Under the pieces are notes generated by a model that searched no databases, was not told the origin of the DNA, and saw only the letters and a program-made list of their open reading frames with translations. Below are positions 44,546 to 55,979 of a DNA stretch of 64,000 nucleotides, in pieces (within the stretch, counting starts at the first letter, position 1; each line of letters starts with the position of its first letter). Made by a program: the position numbers and the translations under genes. Origin of the DNA: Scleromitrula shiraiana (Eukaryota; Ascomycota; Leotiomycetes; Helotiales; Sclerotiniaceae); assembly GCA_028455995.1 (NCBI GenBank), contig JABELC010000003.1, forward strand, positions 310,001-374,000, in the 5' to 3' direction.

Positions 44546-45717
44546 CTACCTTCCAAAGCTTGCCTTCAATGCCATCAATTGGGCTCTATCTGCTGGTGGT
44601 AAACTATCGATCAATTCCTGGGGCATGGCCATGACCTGTTGCATTAAAGCATTTGCGTCTGGTTCAGCTTGTTGAACTGGTGGCGGAGGAGGTGGTGCAT
44701 ATCCTTGTACGGGCGGCGTACTCATCATAGGTATACCCAATTGACCTGACATATGTGGAGGTGGAGGAGGATATCCTGACGGGTAAGAAGACCCTCCATA
44801 CTGGGGACTGGGCGCGACAACGGGAGGTGGAATATTAGCAGCTGGAGGGGCGGGTGCTGGAGCCGCGGCAGAAGACTCAATAACAGACGTGAGAGCTTCG
44901 GGTTGCACAAGACCCATTAAGAGGAGAGCTTGGAATATTGCGTATGATAGTTGAGGAGCTTGATGTAATAATTCGGTAGCTTTCTGGGGGTCGGTTGAAG
45001 CGAGTGTCTTCATTTGAGAGAGTACATCGAGAAGTTGAGCTGGGGGGAGTGTGTTTAGGGTTCGAGAGATGGCGTCGGGGCATGTGAGATTTGGTGGGAG
45101 ATCGGCACCCATTGGAAGAGGGGGTAAAGAGGAAGAGGCAGATGGTATTGGGAGGGGTGGAGGAATGGGTAGTCCGTTTGTAGGTAGAGGTGGGGGTTGG
45201 TAACCTGTTGGCGCAGACTGTAAAGCAATCAATTAGTATTGCTTTCGCGAAGTCGTAAAATGGGTGTTATCATAAGTAGGAGCCCAACATACAGTATCTT
45301 CCTCAGTATTATCATTCGAGAAGTCCACGCGTAATTTCCGATTCATAATCTCGTAATCATTCAAATTTCGTACTGCTGAAGCTGCAGAATCTATGGGTGC
45401 GCAAAGAAGCATTAGCAGTGTAACCCAAAGAATAGTAGGTCAATATGTGATATTGGACCTAGGTACTGCACATACCTGAATCGGGATATTCTGCGAAACC
45501 GAAGCCTTTAGGTCGACCTGTTTCTCGGTCATAGACAAGTCGAAAATTCACAACATTCCCTGCACTGCTGAAGATATCTACGATTTGTTCTTCAGTAAGA
45601 CCTGCAAAGGTGAAATTGTCAGTCGGCTATCATATTGAACGTGAAGGATAAGGAAGATGGTAGATTACCATATGGAATATTTCCAACAAATACTGATTTG
45701 GAAGGCGGCTTTGACAT
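44546..45717 (-). CDS. Cleavage stimulation factor 64-kDa subunit (CstF64/Rna15-like)
   Basis: RNA-binding subunit of the pre-mRNA 3'-end cleavage/polyadenylation machinery, recognising U/GU-rich sequence. Exons 45717-45669, 45601-45476, 45390-45293 and 45217-44546 give 314 residues. Intron phases agree at all three junctions. The N-terminal RRM has RNP2 VFVGNIPYG and RNP1 KGFGFAEY, ending in RKLRVDFSNDN. A hinge domain (LSQMKTLASTDPQKATELL...SYAIFQALLLMGLV) should bind CstF77 or its fungal counterpart. Pro/Gly-rich sequence follows, and the C-terminal helical domain ends MAMPQELIDSLPPADRAQLM. Order and spacing match the family. Confidence 0.92.
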
Positions 45718-46303
45718 ATCGAATGAATATGAAAATTAATCCTAAACACTGTATACTATTTGGACAATATAAAGAAATGATACTGGCTTTGGATTGCAAC
45801 GATGATCTTTCGAAAGGGAAGCAAATGGAATTGATCACTTCTTTTGTCACCAAGTATTGTACTTTTTTTTTGTTTGCAGAGAAGAAAAAAATGGCACAGA
45901 AAGTCTTTGAAGAAGTGATTTCTCGTTATCCTAAGAGCCCTTCCTGCGTTCTTCCCTGCGACCACTGTTGATCAAAATATCTTCCAAGATTCCGTAATTG
46001 AATGTGAAGGCGACCTGATACAATTGGTCTTTGAAACTTTTGAATTCTGAACCCTTTCGATGTTTTTGATGTTTTTTTGGAAGAGCCAAAACTCGTCGCG
46101 CTTCTGGAACCTAGAAGGCTGAAGCTTGTGTGGAGAGGCGCGGCTAAAAATGCACTAGGACTGTTTTTGATTTCAAGCATTCCCGAATATCCAATTTGAT
46201 TCCTAATCCTGTCAACACCTTCAGGACCCAGGTACAATCAAAACCTTCCTAGACCATTTTCTCGATACCCGTTTTTCGGTTTGATTCTCTCAGATCCGCC
46301 AAG
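45718..46303. promoter_or_regulatory. Divergent promoter region CstF64 / PHB2
   Basis: 586 bp separate the two start codons. Open frames inside it are not conserved-looking and have no splice support. It presumably holds both promoters and leaders. A pyrimidine-rich stretch and an AG shortly before the PHB2 ATG could mark a leader intron. Confidence 0.5.
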
Positions 46304-47334
46304 ATGTCGAATCTACAAGATTCTCTCCGAAGATTGCAAAGAATGGCGAATGAAGCGGGTGCTGGCGGCGGCGGACCACCAGGAAAGGGAGTAGCAAGAG
46401 CTGTTGGATTCGCTGTTACTGCTGTTGGACTCTTGTATGTTGGGAACAATGCGCTTTTCAACGTTGATGGTGGTCATCGAGCTATCAAGTACACCAGATT
46501 AGGTGGTGTTGGCAAGCAAATTTATGGTGAAGGTACAGACTTTACTTTTCCCCGCATCGAATCTTGACGACTGACAAATTGTCATTTTGTTAGGAACGCA
46601 CATAAACATTCCATGGTTTGAAACCCCAATAGATTATGATGTACGAGCGAAACCACGCAATGTCGCCTCTCTTACTGGTACGAAAGATTTACAAATGGTG
46701 AACATCACTTGCCGTGTCCTCTCAAGACCCCGCGTCGATGCCCTTCCTCAAATCTACAGAACGCTAGGTACCGACTACGACGAGCGAGTCTTACCATCCA
46801 TTGTGAACGAGGTATTGAAGAGCGTTGTTGCTCAATTTAACGCTAGTCAGTTGATCACACAGCGTGAGATGGTTGCAAGATTGGTTCGAGAGAATTTGTC
46901 AAAGAGAGCCGCGAGGTTTAATATCATGTTAGATGATGTTTCATTAACGGTATGATCATCAAAGTTCAGTGTTGCGTGAAAATTTATTAACAATCGATTA
47001 GCATCTCGCCTTCTCCCCAGAGTTCACAGCAGCAGTCGAGGCTAAGCAAGTTGCACAACAAGAAGCACAACGCGCCGCATTCGTAGTAGACAAAGCACGT
47101 CAAGAAAAACAAGCTATGATTGTTAAGGCTCAGGGAGAAGCAAGATCTGCCGAGTTGATTGGTGATGCTATTAAGAAGAGTCGATCATATGTTGATTTGA
47201 AGAGAATTGAGAATGCTAGAGCGATTGCACAAATCATTCAAGAGGCTGGAGGACGAAACAAGATGTACCTGGATTCGGAAGGATTGGGTTTGAATGTTGC
47301 GGAGAAATTCGAGGACAAAAACAAAAAGGCATAA
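46304..47334 (+). CDS. PHB2: Prohibitin-2
   Basis: SPFH-family protein that forms the ring-shaped prohibitin complex with Phb1 in the mitochondrial inner membrane, acting as scaffold and modulator of m-AAA protease. Exons 46304-46532, 46594-46949 and 47002-47334 encode 305 residues. Family features: a Gly-rich N-terminus, a transmembrane segment (ARAVGFAVTAVGLLYVGNNA), FNVDGGHRAIKY, then HINIPWFETPIDYDVRAKPR, RVLPSIVNEVLKSVVAQFNA, ITQREMVARLVRENL and FSPEFTAAVEAKQVAQQEAQ, followed by a coiled-coil C-terminus. Introns of 61 and 52 nt have GTACAG and GTATGA donors. Length and order are normal for the family. Confidence 0.95.
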
Positions 47335-48253
47335 TGGATTGGGTTTAATGACGGATAACATATACCTAGGGAAAATCTCCACTGTACTACAAGCGTATGT
47401 AGCATGTATTCTATAGCATTCTGAAAGGTGCAAGGCGCCATATTTAGTCTATTTGCTTTAAAGTGTTTCGTTGTTGTTGGGCAGTTGCTCTTATTGCTAT
47501 CGGTTCCATACAGGTATCCTCGGTTATACCAAGGAACTGAACCGCCTTGGAGGAACGACGACAGTCTTTCACCACCCTCGGCTGTATACGGCTTGCAACC
47601 CCTAACTTAGTACTGGGCAACGGGTGTCGCCTCGAGCTTTCCAGGTACAAATCACATGATATGCAAGAAAAGATGACCAAGGCATCCACTAAGGAACGGC
47701 TGGCATTGCTTGGCTCTTGGCGTTTACACTACCAAGACTCTCCCACCTGCCTATTGAGGGAACAGCTAGACATATCACCTTCGACCTTCCCCTCATGTCC
47801 CGACCCTTCTTCCCAGCCTTGAGTTCGGACCGGTATTGATACGAATTGGTGAGTCCCAAGAGGCTGGAAGACTGATACTTAATTGGTGATTCAATGTCCG
47901 ATTTACTCAAGCTAACAGAATTACCTCATGGAACAATTACATGAATTTTTGAAATGAGAGAACTTCTCCGCTTTTTTGTGTGCTTTTTATCTGTTCGAGT
48001 GCAGGAAGTACTATGTAAGAATTACTTGGCAGTGATTTTCAGACGCAGGAAAGCAGAGTATTCACTCTTTTGTAGCTTGGTAAAGCTGTACAACCTCAAG
48101 GTCCGTAGATAACCATATGAGTGAAATGGTATAGACGGGTGCTTTGGTAAGCACATATAAATTTGTCATTTGTCCCCGCGATTTCCTTCTCGTGAATTCG
48201 CTCTTCTGAAAGACTGGTCCCACGAAGTGTTTCCCCCCAAAGCAACACCCATC
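47335..48253. other. PHB2-DPP5 intergenic region
   Basis: About 900 bp, more GC-balanced than other spacers. Small open frames on both strands lack family features. No tRNA or snoRNA signature was recognised. Confidence 0.5.
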
Positions 48254-50632
48254 ATGTTGCTCACTATGAGGAACCCTTTGTTACTCGTGGCGTTTTTTTC
48301 CACAGCATTGGTCAATGCTGCGACATCTCGCTTTACTCCACAGGCTATGATAAGTGCCCCTCGTCGTGGAACAGCAATCCCAAACGCAGATGGCACACTA
48401 GCCTTGTACACCGTGGCTACGTACTCATTTGAAAAACATTCTAATGCCCATGAACTTCGTGTTATGGATCTACATAATGGAACTTCTTGGTTATTTAGCA
48501 ACTCCAGTGCCATCAGTAACGCCAATTGGTTAGGTGATGGAAGCAAAATTATTTGGCTTGAGTCTGAGGATGATGGCTCAACTAAATTTCTTGTAGGAGA
48601 CGTACAGAAACCTGGCGCGGCGTAAGCATTTTTCTGTTTTTATGAAGGGCTGAAGGATATGGTTTTTGTTTAAAACGTTCCAATTCAAGGCTAACCTGAT
48701 CTCAGTCCCGTTTCCGCAGGTTCTGTTTCTGGACCAGTAGACAACCTCAAGTTGACCAGCATTGGTCACGGCACTTTGGGATTGGCTTTCACAGGACAGG
48801 CTTCTCCCAACGGATCCCTGTACAACCCTGAGCTCGCCACAACGCCTCATTCCAGTGGAAGAGCGTATACTGCTATTTTTGTGAGACATTGGGACGTTTG
48901 TATGAGTAACCTGCTCGATCAAGTTATCCTCGTACTAACATAATACAGACATAACCCCAGAAAGAAACAGCATTTGGTATGCTACGTTATCGAAGAGTTC
49001 CAAAGGTTATTCTCTTAGCGAACCAGTTAATGCTCTAGCTGGTACGGGATTAGAATCACCCGTTCCCCCATTTGGTGCCACAGACAAGTGAGTGTGCATG
49101 GCCTCATTCTCCAATGAATTCACTGACATTTCTCTAGCTTTGATATCGGCTCTAAAGGGCTTGCTCTCGTTGCCAAAGACCCCAAACTCAATCAAGCTAC
49201 CACTACAAAGTCAGATGTATACTATGTTAAGCTATCAACCTTTACCGAGAATGCACCAAAGCTACAGCTTATCTCAACCCCTGGCCTTGAGGGTGCCTCT
49301 TCTGTGCCGGTGTTCTCTCCATTGGGTTCATCATTGGCATTCGTTCGCATGAAGGATATCAGTTATGAGAGTGATAAAAATCGCATTCTCGCAGTTGATG
49401 TTACCAAGTCTTCCACAGCAACGGAATTTTACGCATCATCAGACGGTTTGGGCTCTTGGGATCGTAGCCCAAGCGTACTTATCTATAGCCAAGATGGCAA
49501 TACTTTATATGCCGAAGCTGAGGATTATGCAAGAGTCCGCCTGTTTACTTTGCCTTCGGACCCACATAAGGCAAAGAGTCTCCCGACCCTTATCTATAAG
49601 GATGGATCCGTATCAGACTTCCGCCAGCTAGGAAAAGATAAGTTACTTGTCAGCAGTGCAAGTTTCCTCGATAACTCTGTCTTTTCCACTGTTGATCCAA
49701 AGGCATCCGCCTCCTCTAATGCCACATCTGGCATTAAAGTGATTTCGGCCAATCTCGACTCTCTCAAAAGTTACGGGCTGTCCCGAAGCAGTATTTCCGA
49801 GTTTTACTACAAGGGAGCTGGAGATTATCTTGTTCAGGCTTGGATCTTAAAACCCAGTTTCTATGAGGAAGGCAAGACATATCCATTGGCATTCTACATC
49901 CATGGTGGCCCTCAAGGATCTACGGCCGACACATGGAGTTCACGATGGAACATGGCCGTTTTTGCCGAGCAAGGATACATTGTAGTAGCATTCAATCCTA
50001 CAGGCAGTACTGGTTTTGGTCAAAAACTCACCGACACCATCCAAAACCAATGGGGTGGTCTCCCTTACCAAGATCTTGTTAACGGCTGGGACTACATTGT
50101 CGCCAACTTGAAATACGTCGACACCGATCGTGCGATTGCACTTGGTGCCAGTTTCGGCGGGTTTATGGTAAACTGGATTCAAGGCCAACCACTTGGTCGC
50201 AAGTTCAAGGCACTGTTCACACATGACGGATGCTTCTCTACGATTGCTCAATACTCATCTGAAGAACTTTGGTTCATGCAACACGATTTCAATGGAACAT
50301 TGTGGGATAATTACGACAATTATGCACGATGGAACCCTGCCGCACATACTAAGGAATGGAATACGCCTCACTTGATCGTTCACAACGAGTTAGATTACCG
50401 TTTACCAATTGCGGAGGGTATTGCTGCATTCAATATCTTGCAAGCTAGAGGAGTCAAGAGTAAATTCTTGAGCTTCCCAGATGAAAACCATTGGGTGACA
50501 AGGCAGGAGAATAGTTTGGTCTGGCATAAGACCGTGCTTGATTGGTTGAATGAGCATGTAGGATTGCCTCCGTATTCGAGTGCGAATGATGCAGAGTTCA
50601 GAGCTACATTACAAAACGGCGAATGGATCTAA
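48254..50632 (+). CDS. Secreted dipeptidyl-peptidase 5 (S9 prolyl-oligopeptidase family)
   Basis: Extracellular serine peptidase that removes dipeptides such as Ala-Ala or His-Ser from N-termini (DppV of Aspergillus). Exons 48254-48621, 48706-48899, 48949-49087 and 49138-50632 give 731 residues. A signal peptide follows the start (MRNPLLLVAFFSTALVNA, initiating at 48254 or 48266). The beta-propeller region is followed by the alpha/beta-hydrolase domain (FYIHGGPQGS). The catalytic triad is Ser572 in GASFGG, Asp653 in ELDYRLP and His685 in DENHW. Intron 2 carries a perfect TACTAAC. Several Asn-X-Ser/Thr sites fit a secreted glycoprotein. The GTATGA donor at 48900 was chosen because it alone gives HWDVYITPERN without a stop. 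Confidence 0.93.
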
Positions 50633-51199
50633 GGGGATCACAAAAGCATGGAAGATATCGGTTAAGTACTACTAGCTAGCAAGAAATATACAGAAATGAG
50701 ATAAGATATTACCTTTACCTGCGTTTTGCATGCTGAGTGTCAGTCTTCTTTTTCTCGGTCGTTCTTTCCTCCTTCTGTACCGCATGTTTGCTGAAGGGAT
50801 ATAATCCATTCCTTTCGAGAACACATCAGACGATTTGAGATCAAGGAAGTTGCAAATTCTAGTTTAATTTCCTGATCTGAGGCAATGAATCTACTGGTTT
50901 CATAATTTTAGGATGATAGGTCATATCTCCGATGCCAACAATGAATTTGATATTTTTATTCCCCATTCACCTTTGGCAACGAACAGATGAAACTTAATTC
51001 AGCCCATTTGTTTCTTGTTTTATCGAGGTTCTCGTACTGGCAATTGATTACAATCAAGTGACAATTTTTCCTATTTTTAATAGTTTCATTGTTTCTGCTA
51101 AGAGCAGGAGCTTCACAATAGTACCGTCAATCTTGCGACAGCAATACCACACCTGATTTTCCCAAAATAAAAAACAGTAGAACAGCGACGAATGTAAAG
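50633..51199. other. Intergenic, nothing recognised
   Basis: 3' flank of the peptidase and promoter of the next gene; no open frame or repeat of note. Confidence 0.5.
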
Positions 51200-51985
51200 A
51201 TGTCCTTTCATGTTGATAAACGCTCGACTTCTCGGAATCCCTCTTACAATTTTAATCAACCGAAACCTGAATCTCCTTCTTTGCCAGCTAACTTACGTAC
51301 GTTTACCACGAATTTAATGCTTTTTTATTGTAGAATTAACTAACAAATTCACAAGATCCAACAACTCTTTGCGCCATTGGCCCTCTCGCATCCGATCTAG
51401 ATATCATCTCCCGTCTACGCAGCCAGACAATCAGAGCCATGGGACGAGATCTTCCACGCGAAGAATTTTATCTTAGGATTGAGGGACGTGCTGTCATTAC
51501 ACCTGTTACCTCCCCTGTTCTTGCTCTTAATCCTAGATTCAGAGCTAAGAGTTGGGTTACGAAGAATTCGGGAATTGGGGGATTGGAGGTGGGGGATGCA
51601 AAGGGAGGAATTGTGGTAAGTGTATTCCAGGTGGAGGCGATCGAACCGGATAAGAAGTTTCGAGAATTTGTGGCAAGGTGTGTGGGTGTGGTGCCGAGAA
51701 TGCTGTGGGTTAGGGGTCCTTCTGGGGGATTGAGGAATAATGGGAAGGGGTATTTGAATGAGGCGGAGGAGAAGGGCTGGTGGAAGACGACGGAGTGGGG
51801 TGAGGATACTGATGGAGGGTAAGTGGTCCATTTCTTTGTTCAGTAGAATATCTATATCAGAAAACATATTTTAAGCATCGAAGAAATACTAACAAGAGTG
51901 TGGATATAGGTTTGATGCCTGGGTAGATATGGTTTGTAAGGAGGTTGTGGTAATGAGGAGGAGATTGGATGCCGCCCGGGGTTGA
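51200..51985 (+). CDS. Hypothetical protein, 211 residues
   Basis: Exons 51200-51296, 51356-51818 and 51910-51985. Donors are GTACGT and GTAAGT, branch site CTAAC in intron 1, and the frame is continuous. After a hydrophilic N-terminus (MSFHVDKRSTSRNPSYNFNQ) comes PTTLCAIGPLASDLDIISRL, then RDLPREEFYLRIEGRAVITP, a Gly-rich stretch, FQVEAIEPDKKFREFVARCV and a Trp/Gly-rich end (KGWWKTTEWGEDTDGGFDAW). It looks like a compact globular protein. I do not recognise the family, and it has no signal peptide or membrane helix. Confidence 0.7.
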
Positions 51986-52427
51986 TGAGCAATTGGCTGT
52001 TTGATGGGAGAGCGTTGCATCGGCCTGATGAATCCTGGCCCATAATTAGCTTTCCTCCTACCGTATAGCAGACTATTGTAACATGCCAGTTCACAATTAC
52101 TAACACAAGCAAGAGAAATAAGTGAAGTAAAAACGTAATTGTGTATACGAAACTTCCCAAGACTTTGGAAGCTATCCATGTATGAGTTAAAGACCTAGAG
52201 GTAACATAGCGCTGCATGATCCGCAGTCAACCACGGATACATATGGCATGAATTACAACAATCGCAAAACATCAAGTGCGAATTGGTAACAGAATAATGG
52301 AGAAGATTTTATTCTCGCCTGCGGTAAGCTATCATATCCTTTAACATAATCCCTGTTAGAGACGCGATCAGCGCGAAACTCCTCTGAAGGCTCCGCCCAA
52401 ACCACTCGCAAGAAGGTCGATTGCGGC
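51986..52427. other. Convergent 3' flanks
   Basis: Downstream of two converging hypothetical genes; no gene or repeat recognised. Confidence 0.5.
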
Positions 52428-52980
52428 TCAAGCTCGTCGGTGAGCTTTACTGGTTTCTGCCGCCTGGAGCATGAGATTCTTATCCTTAGTGGACAATTGA
52501 CTGAGCTTCGCCAATGTCTTCGGATTCTCCTTCTCCTTCTCCGCTTGTTCAGCGGATGCTATTCTAGCTGCAGAGATTCCAATGATGATTTCACCGCTTT
52601 GCCGTTCATCAACCCACTTCGGGAAGTTTTCGATAGAATTGCGATTGTAGTTGTGGAAGTCGAGGAGAGACGCGAAGCTTTCACGTGCTTTTTGATCGGT
52701 CTGATTGGCGTCACTTGAATTGGTGGTTGATTTGCCGTTGTTGTTGGAGCTCACGTTGTGTTGGTTTTCGTGACGGTTGAGAACTATACCAATTGTTAGA
52801 TGCTGGGATTCTTGATTTGGGGTAGAATAGTATTGTACCGTTCGGAATTGTGTTTTGTTTTGTGGTGGTTGAGATGACTTGATGGTTCTGATTTTTGATG
52901 TTGATATTGCCAGAAGCTGGAGCGAACTTCCTTCTTTTTAATTGCAAACTGATCGCACTGTTGCTACTACAGATATTCAT
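52428..52980 (-). CDS. Hypothetical small protein, 165 residues
   Basis: Exons 52980-52839 and 52783-52428, intron 55 nt (donor GTACAA, acceptor GTATAG); the joined frame reads IPNVLNRHENQHNVSSNNNG. The N-terminal 85 residues are Asn/Gln/Ser/Thr/Lys-rich. The C-terminal part is helical and charged: RESFASLLDFHNYNRNSIEN, FPKWVDERQSGEIIIGISAA, then PKTLAKLSQLSTKDKNLMLQ. It has no signal peptide, membrane segment or known motif. The weak donor leaves the 5' structure less certain than the 3' exon. Confidence 0.6.
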
Positions 52981-53122
52981 ACATTACAAACATGTTGGTA
53001 GCATCAGAGTTTCAATCAATCATTGCCAATCATTTCAGGAATAACGCAAATACTCAAACCAATAGTTAGATGGTAGAGAGAACGCTGGGGAGAAAGAAGC
53101 TACTACTATAGAGCGCAAACAG

Positions 53123-53761
53123 ATGGAATATCACCAAAACAGATCGCATCATTTGGTGAGTGATCTATACCTCTTCTTTCATAGATTTTCTTCAAGCTAA
53201 CTATAGGAAAAGAGAACCTCTCCGTCAACCAGTCAATCAGAAACGACGACCGAATTGCTGTCCCATGACAAGGATATTATTGTGGAAGGTATGCAGTGCA
53301 ATGATCTGAAGTATTTTTCAAGAGAGTTCATAGCACTATATATTGGAAGTATGGAGAACTCTTTCAATGTGACCAAATATTATGAACGGAAGTAGCAGCA
53401 CGTTCCATGGCCAGAGTACTTCAAATGTAACATCGACACCCAGCTTTTCCGACTTCAGGCCATGAAAAACGATGGAGCACTTTGGATTTTTGCATCCAGA
53501 GTCCTAGGTAAAGTTGGGTTGGAGTACCCAGTTAAGCAAGAGAACCTGGATCCAAAATTTATCTATATTGGTCACTATAGAGTGAAAAAGATTGCCAAAG
53601 AGGCGGAAGATTTAATAGCTTGTCGTCAAACAGAAGAGGAAAGAAGTTCTTTGGGAAAAGAAAAAGCCTTAAGTCCCCGATATGATGCTGCTAGACCAGG
53701 TCACGGGGATATAGATTTATACTATATCGAATTTAGTTATTTTGACCAGGATGAGAGCTAA
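53123..53761 (+). pseudogene. Unrecognised fungal gene with one nonsense codon
   Basis: Exon 1 is 53123-53155 (MEYHQNRSHHL), with a GTGAGT donor and a CTAACTATAG acceptor. Exon 2 runs 53207-53761 and is open apart from TAG at 53393-53395. Before the stop it reads NDLKYFSREFIALYIGSMEN; after it PWPEYFKCNIDTQLFRLQ, DGALWIFASRVLGKVGLEYP, FIYIGHYRVKKIAKEAEDL and IDLYYIEFSYFDQ. With the stop read through, the product would be about 194 residues. The domain recalls an uncharacterised fungal family, possibly DUF6697; that is from memory and unverified. A Trp codon (TGG) at the stop is plausible. Confidence 0.5.
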
Positions 53762-54369
53762 AAGCTGGTAGATGCACAAGGGGGGGAAATACAAAAAGAG
53801 AATGGCTTTAGGGAACAGCACAGTTCTTGCAAGTAGATCCAACATTTCAGAAATGAAACGCAAGACTGCAGATGATGACAAGGTCGTGGAGGATCGTCAA
53901 AAAGGGTAGCTGGCCCTAGATGAATATTTTGAATTTTGGGTGTTCAACATAATAGTTCTCTTAGGTATGCGTTCAATCAGAATAAAAGTTGGAAGGCTTT
54001 GTCCTCTAGCAATATCAAGTTTTCAATCAGAATTTCTCTGAATACTTGAATCGATAGCAAGGTGGGTATGATGAAAAAGTCCCTAGTAACCACAAACATT
54101 ATGATTTCCAAGCAAACGAATGAGGGAACCTAGGAAATTAGTTTCAATGTATCGGTTATAGTTTCTTTGGTACTGTAGCTCCATCAGCGAATTTTTTATA
54201 GAATTCTGTAGTTATTATATGGTGGTTATGTATCATCATTACTAGGAAAGTGAGATTGCATTTAAGTAGAGTTAGAAGCAGGGGCGTAATTTAAAATATA
54301 ATACTAGTTATTTGGAGCAATAAAAATAGTACCAATACAGATGGAATTCCGGGTAGTCTCATAATTGTT
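53762..54369. other. Intergenic within decay zone
   Basis: AT-rich; short coding-like snippets with many stops, no assignable gene. Confidence 0.4.
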
Positions 54370-55905
54370 TCTAGTCACAGCCGCGAAGCATGGTTTTATT
54401 CAGCAGAATCTCAATATTCCTAAGGCAGGTATTGAATATTACTGGTCTACAGGATTGACTTATAGTTTTCCATACGACTATTGTACATTCAGTCCACTAC
54501 CAAGAAACATTGTTACAAAATGGACGCTCGAGAATATTGTTCGATGTAACGAAGCTATTGATAACAATTTAATATCGATCAAAGCGAAATACAAACCAGA
54601 ATATTGGGCAAAGACTGAAGTAGATAAACGAATTAGATTGTGGATCCGTGATATTGTTGGTTAGTCAATTGCAATACTGAGCTCTAGTATACTTGCATGA
54701 ATCCTAACAATAGCATAAAGAATCAGCGATAGGACACGAGTTGAAATTCGGAGTTAACGAACGATGGATTCCAATTGCTAATGACAAACGAACAAACTTT
54801 TGCTATTGTACTTTTGCGATAAAATCCAAATTTTCCTTCAAAACGCTGGAAACAATTCTTGCTCCAGGAATTTTGGGATCTCAATGATGCTTTGGACAGT
54901 TGTGCCATTCAAGTATTTTCCTCGACTTCCCAGCAATTACAAGACTGGACGAAACCACCACAAGATCGTTCCTAAATTAGCACTATTGTACAGGCCGACA
55001 CCAATCTTCCTCTCGAACCCAATAAACAATCAAACACCTTTCCTCAACAGGTTGTTCAAATGCAACATGGTGAGATGCATATCGATGAACGTTGATTGAG
55101 GTGACAAAGCTGACACTCTTGTAGAAGAAATACTTAGTGTCATTCCAGAGAACACTGATCAGGAAGCCCATGGGGTGGTTGCAGTTGTCGATGGTCAAGA
55201 GACTCGAGCCAATCCAACTATCGAAGATGCAGCCCATAATCCACTGGAAGCCACCACCGGCTATGGGAGTCTAAATATTTCAAGTTGTGTTAGTGAAGAA
55301 GAGGAAGAAGAGACAGGCAGTCTGGCTATTGAACAGTCTACAGACCTTAATGTCGATAATCACAGCAGGAGGAGTGATATCAAAAGTCTGCTAAACAAAT
55401 CATCAATGCCAGAAAATAGGAAAATGGAGTTGAGTGAAGCAGATACGGTGAGATTTAGAAGAGGTGAGGTTATGAGGTTGGCTGAGGAGAACTTAAGCCT
55501 AAAGAGAAAAATCAAGACGATAGAATTAGAGGAAGAGAAGAAACTTTCAAGAGCAAGACTGGAGGAAAAAGGCGTATGAGACATCTCTCGCGGAACAGTT
55601 GGACGTAGCGAGAGAGATGGACAGAGTTAGCGGTGTCCGTGCTATGGAAGAACGATATAAAAGAGAGCATCGCTTGCAGATCAAGGGTCGAGGAAGCTAT
55701 TTCATATCAACTGCTCCTCGACCTATGCTTGAAAAGAACCAGACCAACGCACGATATGAGAGAACATCGTTCACAACTGCAGGATCAACCACATCTTTCT
55801 CTACTGACTGCTCAGCGAGGTACAGCTGTACCACAACATACTTCCCAGGCTATGACGGGAGAAGCAGCGCCTTTTGTTATCCATGAAATACAAGAGCTCA
55901 ATAAA
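54370..55905 (+). pseudogene. Multi-exon gene relic with frameshifts and a nonsense codon
   Basis: The first exon (54370-54659, no ATG found) reads LNIPKAGIEYYWSTGLTYSF and KPEYWAKTEVDKRIRLWIRD. A 61-nt intron (GTTAGT donor, CCTAAC branch) joins it to ESAIGHELKFGVNERWIPIA. The frame then shifts near 54790-54841 to KRWKQFLLQEFWDLNDALDS, hits TAA at 54973-54975 and continues in frame to 55069. A 55-nt intron leads to 55125. A coiled-coil region follows (EVMRLAEENLSLKRKIKTIE) up to TGA (55577-55579). A one-base shift near 55572 restores coiled coil (EQLDVAREMDRV), and another near 55675 opens VEEAISYQLLLDLC. The family is not recognised. Confidence 0.5.
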
Positions 55906-55979
55906 GTACGCCGTTATTTCAGTTATATTCTCGTGATTATCATAACTTGCGAATTTTGATTTGTGTCTATCCCTCCAAT

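Noticed and set aside
45657..45971. Plus-strand open frame over the first CstF64 exon and divergent promoter
   Set aside because: It is antisense to the RRM exon and has no family features.
53341..53400. A 47-nt intron (GTATGG...GTAG) that would remove the TAG at 53393
   Set aside because: Splicing it would put the conserved PWPEYFKCN segment out of frame.
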